The position numbers and the translations under genes were made by a program. Of a stretch of 64,000 nt of DNA, positions 52,894 through 60,263 are shown in pieces. Below the pieces are notes generated by a model. The model worked only from the letters and a program-made list of their open reading frames with translations. It made no database searches and was not told the DNA's origin. The stretch comes from Jiulongibacter sediminis (GTDB taxonomy: Bacteria; Bacteroidota; Bacteroidia; Cytophagales; Spirosomataceae). Where the stretch lies: positions 372,001 to 436,000 of the forward strand of contig NZ_LGTQ01000009.1 in the NCBI RefSeq assembly GCF_001306455.1, read 5' to 3'. Within the stretch, counting starts at the first letter, position 1. The number at the start of each line of letters is the position of its first letter.

Positions 52894-54447
52894 TTGAGCA
52901 ACGAATTATTCATCAGTTCTACTGAGAAAGGGGAGCGGATAGCTCTTCTTCAGGATAAGCGACTCATAGAATACCACTTCGACGAAGCAGAGCATCAGTT
53001 CTCTGTCGGTGATATTTATCTGGGTACAGTCAAAAAAGTAGTTTCTGGTCTTAATGCAGCTTTTATAGATATCGGGTATGAGAAGGATGCTTTTTTGCAT
53101 TATCATGATCTCAGTCCCAATATTTTATCTCTGAACGCCTACACTAAAGGAATACTGAATAAGAAACCTTTCAGTAAGCGTCTTAAGGGTTTCAAGCTTA
53201 AACCTCAGATTGACAAACTCGGTAAAATTACCGACGTCCTGACCAAAGGGCAGTCTATTCTGGTTCAGGTAGTAAAAGAACCAATCAGCTCAAAAGGGCC
53301 GCGTCTTTCCTGTGATATCTCAATCGCAGGAAGATATGTGGTGCTTGTTCCTTTCGCGAATGCAGTAAACATTTCTAAGAAAATCACCAGTAAACAAGAG
53401 CGGCAGCGTTTGCATAAAATGCTCAGCTCTGTAAAGCCGGAGAATTTTGGTGTAATTGTTCGCACTGTTGCCGAAAATAAGGAACTTGATGAGCTACAGA
53501 AAGATCTGGAGGAATGTGTAGAGAAGTGGGAGAAAGGTATTTTTAAGCTTAAAAAAGCAAAGCCAAGAGATCGAATAGTTTCAGAAATGAATCGTGCTGC
53601 CTCTATCCTTAGGGATATGCTTAACGATAATTTTGACAATGTAGTTGTTGACTCAAAAGACAATTACGAGAAGCTAAAGGCACTACTTCAAAGTATTGCT
53701 CCCGAGAAGCTTAAAATTCTTAAATTCCATAATGGCAAGTCAAAACTGTATGAGCAATACGGTATTGAACGACAACTGAAAAGTCTTTTCGGACGTTCAG
53801 TAAGCTTACCAAGCGGAGGATATCTTATAATTGAGCACACCGAAGCTTTACATGTTATTGATGTAAACAGTGGTAACAAATCAACTCGTGAAGAGGATCA
53901 GGAAGCCACAGCCGTTAATGTAAATAAGGAAGCGGCCCGCGAAATTGCCCGTCAGTTAAGGCTTCGGGATATGGGCGGTATTGTGGTGATTGACTTCATT
54001 GATATGAAGCAGGCTGCTAACCGCAAAGAAATTAACAGCGTCCTTAAAAATGAAATGAAGGGCGACAGGTCAAAATATACTGTTCTCCCTATCACTAAGT
54101 TTGGTTTGGCTCAGATTACTCGTCAGAGGGTACGTCCTGAGATGAACATCGTAACCAAGGAGAAATGCCCAAGCTGTAATGGAACGGGCAGTATTCAGGC
54201 CAGTATTACGGTTACTGATTTGCTTGAAAACCATCTCGATCATTTGATGGAGAAGCAAAATGAGGCCAAAATGAGTATAATCCTCCATCCGTTCTTATAT
54301 GCGTATTATCGGGAGGGGGTAATCTCCAGACAACTGAAATGGTATTTCAAATACAAAAAATGGATTAAACTCATAAAGGATTCGTCACTTGGAATCACAG
54401 AGTTTCATTTCCTGAATGCCCACGGCGAAGAAATAGAACTTAAATAA
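52894..54447 (+). CDS. rng: Ribonuclease E/G family (RNase G)
   Basis: The start is a TTG at 52894, giving 517 residues; no ATG is available before SNELFISSTEKGERIALL, where homology begins. The S1 domain (about 35-130) contains GDIYLGTVKKVVSGLNAAFIDIGYEKDAFLH. The endonuclease core has HVIDVNSGNKS and GGIVVIDFIDM (metal-binding Asp) and the zinc-link CPSCNGTGS. It processes rRNA and decays mRNA. Length matches RNase G rather than full RNase E. A strong terminator follows. Confidence 0.95.
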   Translation: MSNELFISSTEKGERIALLQDKRLIEYHFDEAEHQFSVGDIYLGTVKKVVSGLNAAFIDIGYEKDAFLHYHDLSPNILSLNAYTKGILNKKPFSKRLKGFKLKPQIDKLGKITDVLTKGQSILVQVVKEPISSKGPRLSCDISIAGRYVVLVPFANAVNISKKITSKQERQRLHKMLSSVKPENFGVIVRTVAENKELDELQKDLEECVEKWEKGIFKLKKAKPRDRIVSEMNRAASILRDMLNDNFDNVVVDSKDNYEKLKALLQSIAPEKLKILKFHNGKSKLYEQYGIERQLKSLFGRSVSLPSGGYLIIEHTEALHVIDVNSGNKSTREEDQEATAVNVNKEAAREIARQLRLRDMGGIVVIDFIDMKQAANRKEINSVLKNEMKGDRSKYTVLPITKFGLAQITRQRVRPEMNIVTKEKCPSCNGTGSIQASITVTDLLENHLDHLMEKQNEAKMSIILHPFLYAYYREGVISRQLKWYFKYKKWIKLIKDSSLGITEFHFLNAHGEEIELK

Positions 54448-54450
54448 AAA

Positions 54451-54481
54451 AATCCCCTCTGATATTCAGAGGGGATTTTTT
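54451..54481. terminator. Bidirectional terminator after rng
   Basis: AATCCCCTCTGA and TCAGAGGGGATT form a perfect 12-bp stem with loop TAT, flanked by A- and T-runs, between converging genes. Confidence 0.92.
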
Positions 54482-54482
54482 G

Positions 54483-55634
54483 TTAGTATCTATCATAAAA
54501 GCGTCTTACCTCGCGGGTAAACTGATCGTAAATCGGTTTACAGAATTCTACAAAAAGCTGTTGAGGTGGAGGAGGTAGCTCTTCTTTCATTTTTGACATT
54601 GCCAGCTCGTCCTCGGTAAGAGCTCTTTCATCACCATTAAAACTGGCCCATTCATTAACCCAGGTAAACTCACCCGGAAACTCTTTTTTGTCCAAAATAC
54701 GATCTGTCTGGAAATCAATAATCTCCATTGAAAGAATACCTTTTGAGTTTACTATTTTTCGGTTTTGAGATAAAGTAGCAGTTACTTTGTCATAGACATC
54801 TACAGACTTACCTCTGATAGTTGCTGTGCCTGTTTTGACGGAGTCTTCACTGGTTACAGTCTTTTCAGATCTTTCCACGAGAGTTTCACCAACAACGAAA
54901 TCCACAAAGTCAAGACGGATCACATGGTCAGGTCTTAGTTCAACTGTTTTCGCTTCAGCAGGTGAGTAAAAGCGAATAAACTTATTTAGTCGTTTATTCT
55001 CCCTCAAAAACTCATCAATTCGGTCCTGAAAGTACTCGTTGCTGATTTTATAAACCCTGGAGTTGACTTTTGGTTGTTCTACCACAACATGATATGAACC
55101 TGCGTCAAGTGCCTCATCCATTTTGGTTCTGACATCTTTGAAGTTTGGGGCAAAATCAAAAAGGATCTGGAATGACTCAAAAGCATCTCTTCCACTTTCA
55201 ATGGTACCTTTTTCCAGCATAGAATTTGCATAAGTATATCTTTCTTCTGCGGCTAACTCGCGAGCTTCTTCCGCTTCCTTGAAATAGGATCGAGGACTTA
55301 CTTCACGACGGCAACTCACGCATCTGGAGATTAGGTCATGCATATTGTTGAGTTTGCTGTAGCCGTCTAAAACTCTTTCATAACGGAATTGCTGATTTGC
55401 TTGTTTTGCGTTGTTGATATCAGCCATTAACTCCTCGGAAGCGTAAGCGTAGGCCTGTGGTAAGACCTCAAGCGACTTCTCATTATCAACATCTTTTTTA
55501 AGTTTGTCAACGGCCTGAAGGACGGCGTTATAATAATCTCCCTGCTCCAGAGCTTTAGTTCCGCTTTTTGAACAGGCGAAACTTATGGACATGAGCAAGA
55601 CAGCAATAGCTAGATTTTTCAATGTGGTTCCCAT
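54483..55634 (-). CDS. Hypothetical TPR-like lipoprotein
   Basis: This 383-residue lipoprotein has a signal ending SFACS (Cys21). The N-terminal half is helical with TPR-like stretches (ALEQGDYYNAVLQAVDKL, YANSMLEKG) and a CVSCRRE pair of cysteines. The C-terminal half is beta-rich. No catalytic motif is visible. It is likely on the periplasmic face of a membrane; function unknown. It is followed on the minus strand by the rng terminator. Confidence 0.7.
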   Translation of the reverse strand: MGTTLKNLAIAVLLMSISFACSKSGTKALEQGDYYNAVLQAVDKLKKDVDNEKSLEVLPQAYAYASEELMADINNAKQANQQFRYERVLDGYSKLNNMHDLISRCVSCRREVSPRSYFKEAEEARELAAEERYTYANSMLEKGTIESGRDAFESFQILFDFAPNFKDVRTKMDEALDAGSYHVVVEQPKVNSRVYKISNEYFQDRIDEFLRENKRLNKFIRFYSPAEAKTVELRPDHVIRLDFVDFVVGETLVERSEKTVTSEDSVKTGTATIRGKSVDVYDKVTATLSQNRKIVNSKGILSMEIIDFQTDRILDKKEFPGEFTWVNEWASFNGDERALTEDELAMSKMKEELPPPPQQLFVEFCKPIYDQFTREVRRFYDRY

Positions 55635-55757
55635 GGTTATTTTGGTTTAGGTTAAGAATTAAGACATACCAAATTTTACCTGATATTCTCCATGAACCAA
55701 AATTAAGGCTAGACTTAACAAATTATTAAAAGGAGGTCAATATTTTATAATACGGGC

Positions 55758-56240
55758 TTATTCTTCCACTTTTTGTAGCACTGCAGACCCGAAATTGACT
55801 GAAAAAGCTTTACACCAAATCAAAACGTGGTCCATTTTTTCAGCATCGGTTTCATCTGAAAGCTTATATTTCACACTTCCGTTTTTAACTTCCTTGCTGA
55901 TTTCTGTAAAGCCGGTAGCTCTGTTATCCTCCGCCATATATACCCTGAGATCGGGTCCGCTATCAGTTTTAAAATCAAGGAAAACAAGAGAAAGTGAATT
56001 GTCTTCTTCCAATATGACCTTAGCCTTTCCGGAGGTAGGGTGAGCTCCGTTCATAAATTCTCCCTCAAATAAAACGGTCTCTGTCCCACTTGAAACCGAG
56101 GACATATCATCTTCATCAAGATCGGTAGCAGGGTTTACCTTGTCTACGTTGCAAGCCTGAGTAATAACTATAATGAGAGCAAGGCCAAGGACAAACTTTA
56201 ATTGTTGTTTCAATGTTTCTAATAATGTACTTCTTACCAT
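55758..56240 (-). CDS. DM13-domain lipoprotein
   Basis: This 160-residue protein has a lipoprotein signal (IVITQAC, Cys30) and a DM13 domain: LFEGEFMNGAHPTSGKAKV, SLVFLDFKTDSGPDLRVYMA and the terminal HVLIWCKAFSVNFGSAVL with its invariant Cys. DM13 domains are proposed to carry out redox or electron transfer through that cysteine. The ATG is at 56240, six bases from the divergent start at 56247; a later TTG in MVRSTLLETLKQQ could be the real start. Confidence 0.82.
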   Translation of the reverse strand: MVRSTLLETLKQQLKFVLGLALIIVITQACNVDKVNPATDLDEDDMSSVSSGTETVLFEGEFMNGAHPTSGKAKVILEEDNSLSLVFLDFKTDSGPDLRVYMAEDNRATGFTEISKEVKNGSVKYKLSDETDAEKMDHVLIWCKAFSVNFGSAVLQKVEE

Positions 56241-56246
56241 GGCGAA

Positions 56247-56462
56247 ATGAATACTTTACTTAAAAATTGGACTCCACTCAGACTTACGCATCTTGTTGTA
56301 TCCTTGGTTTTACTCGCTTGTGCATTTTATTATCATCATAATATTTTCCTCTATATTTTAGGAGGAGGTTTTTTGGCACAAGCTCTTCTTCACTCCGGGT
56401 GTAGTAATAAAAGCTGTGAAACGCCTCAAAGAAGATCAGGAAGATATAGAAGAAGGCATTAG
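56247..56462 (+). CDS. Small DUF2892-like membrane protein
   Basis: This 71-residue protein has two membrane helices (about 13-32, 33-50) and a Cys-bearing GCSNKSC segment followed by a basic tail. It resembles the YgaP-type inner-membrane DUF2892 domain. Its end overlaps the converging SpmAB gene by 4 bases and its start is 6 bases from the DM13 start, so all three are tightly packed. The frame is plausible but short. Confidence 0.55.
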   Translation: MNTLLKNWTPLRLTHLVVSLVLLACAFYYHHNIFLYILGGGFLAQALLHSGCSNKSCETPQRRSGRYRRRH

Positions 56463-57697
56463 GCGAAGAACATGTAGCCCATCAATATAGCGGCTACAAT
56501 GCCCACAAAATCCGCCAGAAGGCCGTATTGTATGGCATATCGAACCTTGGAAACTCCAACCGAACCAAAATACAATGCGATCACATAAAAGGTGGTATCT
56601 GTAGTTCCCTGGAAAATACAAACGAGTTTGCCTACAAATGAGTCAGGTCCACCGTTTTCCGGAGCCATCGCTTCAAGCATTAATCCACGGGCACCACTAC
56701 CTGATAAAGGCCTCATAATAGCTACAGGAAGGGCCTCCACAAATTTTGTATCAAAACCGAGCGAAGCAAATCCCCATGCCAGTCCGTCAGTAATATAACC
56801 TAGCATTCCGGAATTTCTGAGCATGCTGATCGCAACCAGCATCCCGACGAGATATGGAATAATTTTGACAGCTACCTGAAAACCTTCTTTGGCTCCGGTA
56901 ATGAAAGTGTCAAAAACATCAATTTTTTTCCAAAGACCTCCGGCAATAAAGCCTACAATCACAACCAGAAGAATGAGGTTGCTGTAAACCTTGGAGAAGG
57001 ATTCAATTTCGGATTGAGATAAAGTGCTCAAATACCAAATAAGAAGTCCAACGGCTCCGGAAATTCCTCCGATCCATCCCAGAATTGTTTTGTCCCAGAT
57101 TTTAATTTTTTGCTTCAGCATTACCGCCATCAGGCTGATCACTGTTGCGAAATACGTACTGATTAACAAAGGCATAAAAACATCAGAGGGGTCTGCTGCT
57201 CCCATAGATGCTCTGTATGTCATAATATTTATCGGAATCAATGTGAGGCCCGATGTCTGTAGTACCAAAAACATGATCTGGGCATTTGAGGCCGTGTCTT
57301 TGCTCGGATTAAGTTCCTGAAGGCTTTCCATCGCTTTAAGTCCAAACGGGGTGGCAGCATTATCAAGATTAAGCATATTGGCCGAAAAGTTCATAATCAT
57401 TTGACCATGAGCCGGATGGTTTGCTGGTACTTCAGGGAAGAGTTTTCGAAAAAAAGGCCCTATAATCCGTCCAAGAAAGCGAATTGCACCGGCTTCTTCA
57501 CCAATTTTAAGAATACCCAGAAAGAGAGTCATTACGCCTGTTAGAGCTAATGAAATCTCGAAACCTGTTTTGGCCGAATCGAAGACACCACCTACGAGCA
57601 ATTCAAAAATTTGCTCATCCTGGAAGAAGAAATATTTAATGAGAGCAACAAAAAGAGCTACCAGAAAGAAACCGGCCCAGACATAATTTAATACCAT
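56459..57697 (-). CDS. SpmA-SpmB fusion (nucleoside-recognition family)
   Basis: This 412-residue membrane protein reads as SpmA (about 1-200; NFSANMLNLDNAATPFGLKAMESLQELNP is the SpmA signature) followed by SpmB (about 210-412; FQVAVKIIPYLVGMLVAI, LPVAIMRPLSGSGARG and FQGTTDTTFYVIALYFGSVG). About ten membrane helices are present. In Bacillus the two proteins affect spore-core dehydration; in non-sporulating Bacteroidota the fused form is widespread and its role is unknown. Confidence 0.88.
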   Translation of the reverse strand: MVLNYVWAGFFLVALFVALIKYFFFQDEQIFELLVGGVFDSAKTGFEISLALTGVMTLFLGILKIGEEAGAIRFLGRIIGPFFRKLFPEVPANHPAHGQMIMNFSANMLNLDNAATPFGLKAMESLQELNPSKDTASNAQIMFLVLQTSGLTLIPINIMTYRASMGAADPSDVFMPLLISTYFATVISLMAVMLKQKIKIWDKTILGWIGGISGAVGLLIWYLSTLSQSEIESFSKVYSNLILLVVIVGFIAGGLWKKIDVFDTFITGAKEGFQVAVKIIPYLVGMLVAISMLRNSGMLGYITDGLAWGFASLGFDTKFVEALPVAIMRPLSGSGARGLMLEAMAPENGGPDSFVGKLVCIFQGTTDTTFYVIALYFGSVGVSKVRYAIQYGLLADFVGIVAAILMGYMFFA

Positions 57698-57773
57698 AAA
57701 AGGCGATCAGAGTAAATTTTTATCACGAAATTTCGCTGCGAACCCTGCGAAATTAAGTATTCGCCGCACATTT

Positions 57774-58523
57774 ATGAAACAATTTACGTTTTCCTTCCTG
57801 ATGTTTCTGATGATCTCTGCTTGTCAAAATGAAGAAGGTGATAAGGAGCTTAAATCTTACCAAATTCAAATTCAGGAACCGGGAAAAACTCCCGAATTGG
57901 CCCCAATTGGGTCGTTTGAACAATCACTTGTAGATCAGGGTCTTGTTGATATTCAGGAAGTAGACCCGACAATCTATGTTGACCTTAAATATTCTACTAC
58001 TGATAATTTTTTTGGCGAAGATGTATATCAGGAGCTTACCAGAGCCTATTTGCCTCTGGATGTGGCGGAGGAATTAAAAACAGCAAATGAACTGCTTAAG
58101 TTTGATTATCCTGACTACCGGCTTCTGGTTTTTGATGCCGTAAGACCACATAGAATTCAAACTATTTTGTGGGAGGCTTTAGATAGCATTCCACCTCTGA
58201 ACAGAAAGGCATTTGTGGCTGATCCGGCTTTGGGTTCTCTTCATAATTACGGCTGTGCTGTAGATCTCTCAATTTATGATGTTAGAGCTGATACCCTTCT
58301 GGATATGGGTACCAAATATGATTATTTTGGCCATCTGGCATATCCAAGAAAAGAGGAAGAAATGTTACTGAGTGGCCAATTGAATGAGAAGCAGATAGCC
58401 AACAGAAGAATCTTAAGAAAAATGATGGGGAAGGCAGGTTTTACTCCAATAAACAGCGAATGGTGGCATTTCAACACCACAAGTCTTGCTGTGGCCAAAG
58501 AGAAATATAAGCTTATTGAATAG
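57774..58523 (+). CDS. VanX-like D-alanyl-D-alanine dipeptidase (lipoprotein)
   Basis: This 249-residue protein has a lipoprotein signal (MISAC, Cys17) and the M15D zinc peptidase core: FDAVRPHRIQ (Arg), SLHNYGCAVDLSIYD (zinc His and Asp) and SEWWHFN (catalytic Glu, zinc His). It cleaves D-Ala-D-Ala. Outside the vanHAX setting such enzymes serve peptidoglycan recycling; no resistance genes lie nearby, so resistance is not implied. Confidence 0.9.
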   Translation: MKQFTFSFLMFLMISACQNEEGDKELKSYQIQIQEPGKTPELAPIGSFEQSLVDQGLVDIQEVDPTIYVDLKYSTTDNFFGEDVYQELTRAYLPLDVAEELKTANELLKFDYPDYRLLVFDAVRPHRIQTILWEALDSIPPLNRKAFVADPALGSLHNYGCAVDLSIYDVRADTLLDMGTKYDYFGHLAYPRKEEEMLLSGQLNEKQIANRRILRKMMGKAGFTPINSEWWHFNTTSLAVAKEKYKLIE

Positions 58524-58526
58524 AAA

Positions 58527-58556
58527 AAAGCAGCCGCCCAAAGGGCAACTGCTTTT
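58527..58556. terminator. Terminator after the dipeptidase gene
   Basis: AAAAGCAG and CTGCTTTT pair, with an inner GCCC/GGGC, 4 bases after the stop. It faces the converging LytTR gene as well. Confidence 0.8.
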
Positions 58557-58578
58557 GGATCACCTAACCACTAAAGTA

Positions 58579-58932
58579 TTAGAGGGTAAGTCGGTGTGGA
58601 GACAATAGTCTTTTCACTTCTCGCAGACGTCTCCTGGAGACATCTACTTTATCACCTGTTCTCAATTCGACCTGTCCTTGGCCTTTCTGGAAATCCGTTG
58701 ATATGACGTGAATTCTATTGATGATATGTGATTTGTGGGTTCTGATAAAGTCGGAGGAGTTCAACTCATACTGATACTCCTTCAAGGTTTTAGAGCTAAG
58801 AAAGGACTGATTTTTAGTGTATACGAAGGTGTAATTGACTTTGCCCTCAAGACGAATAATATCTTCTTTTTTTACCCTATGCTCACTTTTGCCCTTCATG
58901 AAACGAAGGGTGTTTTTGTTTTTTGTTGTCAT
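58579..58932 (-). CDS. Free-standing LytTR DNA-binding protein
   Basis: This 117-residue protein is only a LytTR domain: VKKEDIIRLEGKVNYTFVY, SSDFIRTHKSHIINRIHVIS (the Phe-Ile-Arg-Thr-His-Lys-Ser recognition block intact) and VDVSRRRLREVKRLL. There is no receiver, so control must be by another route or by its level. It is divergent from pheS; the gap of 292 bases contains candidate GGTA sites. Confidence 0.88.
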   Translation of the reverse strand: MTTKNKNTLRFMKGKSEHRVKKEDIIRLEGKVNYTFVYTKNQSFLSSKTLKEYQYELNSSDFIRTHKSHIINRIHVISTDFQKGQGQVELRTGDKVDVSRRRLREVKRLLSPHRLTL

Positions 58933-59059
58933 TTAATACTTGTGGTAGTGGTTCTAAATCTGTGATCCAAGTTAGTGAAGGGAGTATGGTGATTCAAACT
59001 GCCTGAAGGGCTCTTGTTTTGATTTAACTATTTGATAAATAGTGCATTGTGATAATTTA

Positions 59060-59108
59060 GGTATACCAAAATGCGAGATTTTACTCTAGGTATTAGGTAA
59101 AAATACCT
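59060..59108. promoter_or_regulatory. GGTA/TACC repeat cluster, candidate LytTR operator
   Basis: GGTATACC (59060-59067, palindrome) is followed by AGGTATT (59088-59094), AGGTA (from 59095) and AATACCT (59102-59108), the latter a perfect inverted repeat of AGGTATT with 7 bases between. The cluster sits between the LytTR gene and pheS; use as an operator is inference. Confidence 0.35.
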
Positions 59109-59165
59109 TAGATGAAAAGAAGATAAATTATCACTTTATTGATATGTATTTAGGTTTGGCCGAGG

Positions 59166-59197
59166 TTGTCGATGTTTTTTAAAACTCATTATCTTTG
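59166..59197 (+). promoter_or_regulatory. Promoter of pheS
   Basis: TTG at 59166-59168, 21 bases, TATCTTTG at 59190-59197. The -7 element covers an in-frame GTG at 59195, so translation must begin at the later GTG (59225). Confidence 0.65.
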
Positions 59198-59224
59198 TGC
59201 CTCTTAAGCAAAACCGAAAAAAGC

Positions 59225-60256
59225 GTGTTAGAAAAAATAGAAAGTATTCTGAAAGAAGCTTCAGAGTGGTCTGCAAAAAGTGCACAGGATGTTGAGAATT
59301 TTCGACTTGCTTTTTTGAGTAAGAAGGGAAAGCTCAATCAGCTTTTTGATGAATTCAAGCAGGTTCCCAACGAGAAAAAAAGAGAATTTGGGCAAGAGCT
59401 GAATAAGTTAAAGACCCAAATCGAGGAAAAGTTCAGCTCCTTGCAAGAACAAGGAAATGAGTCTGGCGGGCATTCGGCTGATCGTCCTGATATTTTCTTG
59501 CCAGAGGTACCTGATGGTCTCGGGGCTCTGCATCCATTGACGCTGACCAGAAGAAGAATATCTGAAATCTTTGCCAGAATGGGCTTTAACAGCGAAGATG
59601 GCCCTGAAATGGAGACTGATTGGTATAATTTTACCGCCCTAAATTTTCCTGAGAATCATCCCGCCCGAGAGATGCAGGATACTTTCTTTATTGCGAGGGG
59701 TAAAGAGCAAAAAGATGATACTTTATTGCGTACCCATACTTCAAACGTTCAGATACGGTTGATGGAGCATCAAAAGCCTCCTTTAAGGTCAATTATGATA
59801 GGAAGGGTATACAGAAATGAAGCTATTTCTGCCCGGGCTCACTGCCAATTTCATCAGGCTGAAGGCCTTTATGTTGACAAAAACGTAAGTTTCAGGGACC
59901 TCAAAGATACACTTCTCCACTTTGCGAAAGAGATGTTTGGTAAGGATACAAAAATCAGATTGAGACCGAGTTATTTTCCATTCACAGAGCCTAGTGCAGA
60001 AATAGATATATCGTGCTTTATCTGTAAAGGTGAAGGCTGTAATATTTGTAAAAAAACGGGTTGGGTAGAGATCGGTGGTGCGGGAATGGTAGACCCGTTT
60101 GTTCTTGAAAGTTCAGGTATTGATCCGGAAGAATACACTGGTTTTGCATTTGGAATGGGGATAGAGCGAATAGCCATGTTGAAATATGATATCAATGATA
60201 TTCGTTTGTTTTTTGATAACGATGTTCGCTTTTTGAGTCAGTTTAAAGGTGCTTAA
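59225..60256 (+). CDS. pheS: Phenylalanine--tRNA ligase alpha subunit
   Basis: The start is the GTG at 59225 (343 residues), since the upstream GTG lies in the promoter. The N-terminal coiled coil is followed by the class II core: HPLTLTRRRISEIFARMGF, TDWYNFTALNFPENHPAR, LRTHTSNVQ (motif 2 neighbourhood), and motif 3 FAFGMGIERIAML. A zinc-ribbon-like CFICKGEGCNICKKTGW lies near 265-280. It pairs with PheT, not in the window. The next gene starts 7 bases on. Confidence 0.95.
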   Translation: MLEKIESILKEASEWSAKSAQDVENFRLAFLSKKGKLNQLFDEFKQVPNEKKREFGQELNKLKTQIEEKFSSLQEQGNESGGHSADRPDIFLPEVPDGLGALHPLTLTRRRISEIFARMGFNSEDGPEMETDWYNFTALNFPENHPAREMQDTFFIARGKEQKDDTLLRTHTSNVQIRLMEHQKPPLRSIMIGRVYRNEAISARAHCQFHQAEGLYVDKNVSFRDLKDTLLHFAKEMFGKDTKIRLRPSYFPFTEPSAEIDISCFICKGEGCNICKKTGWVEIGGAGMVDPFVLESSGIDPEEYTGFAFGMGIERIAMLKYDINDIRLFFDNDVRFLSQFKGA

Positions 60257-60263
60257 ATCTGAG

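Noticed and set aside
57774-58523. VanX-like dipeptidase as glycopeptide resistance
   Set aside because: There are no vanH, vanA or vanS/R genes nearby; the lipoprotein type is common in peptidoglycan turnover.
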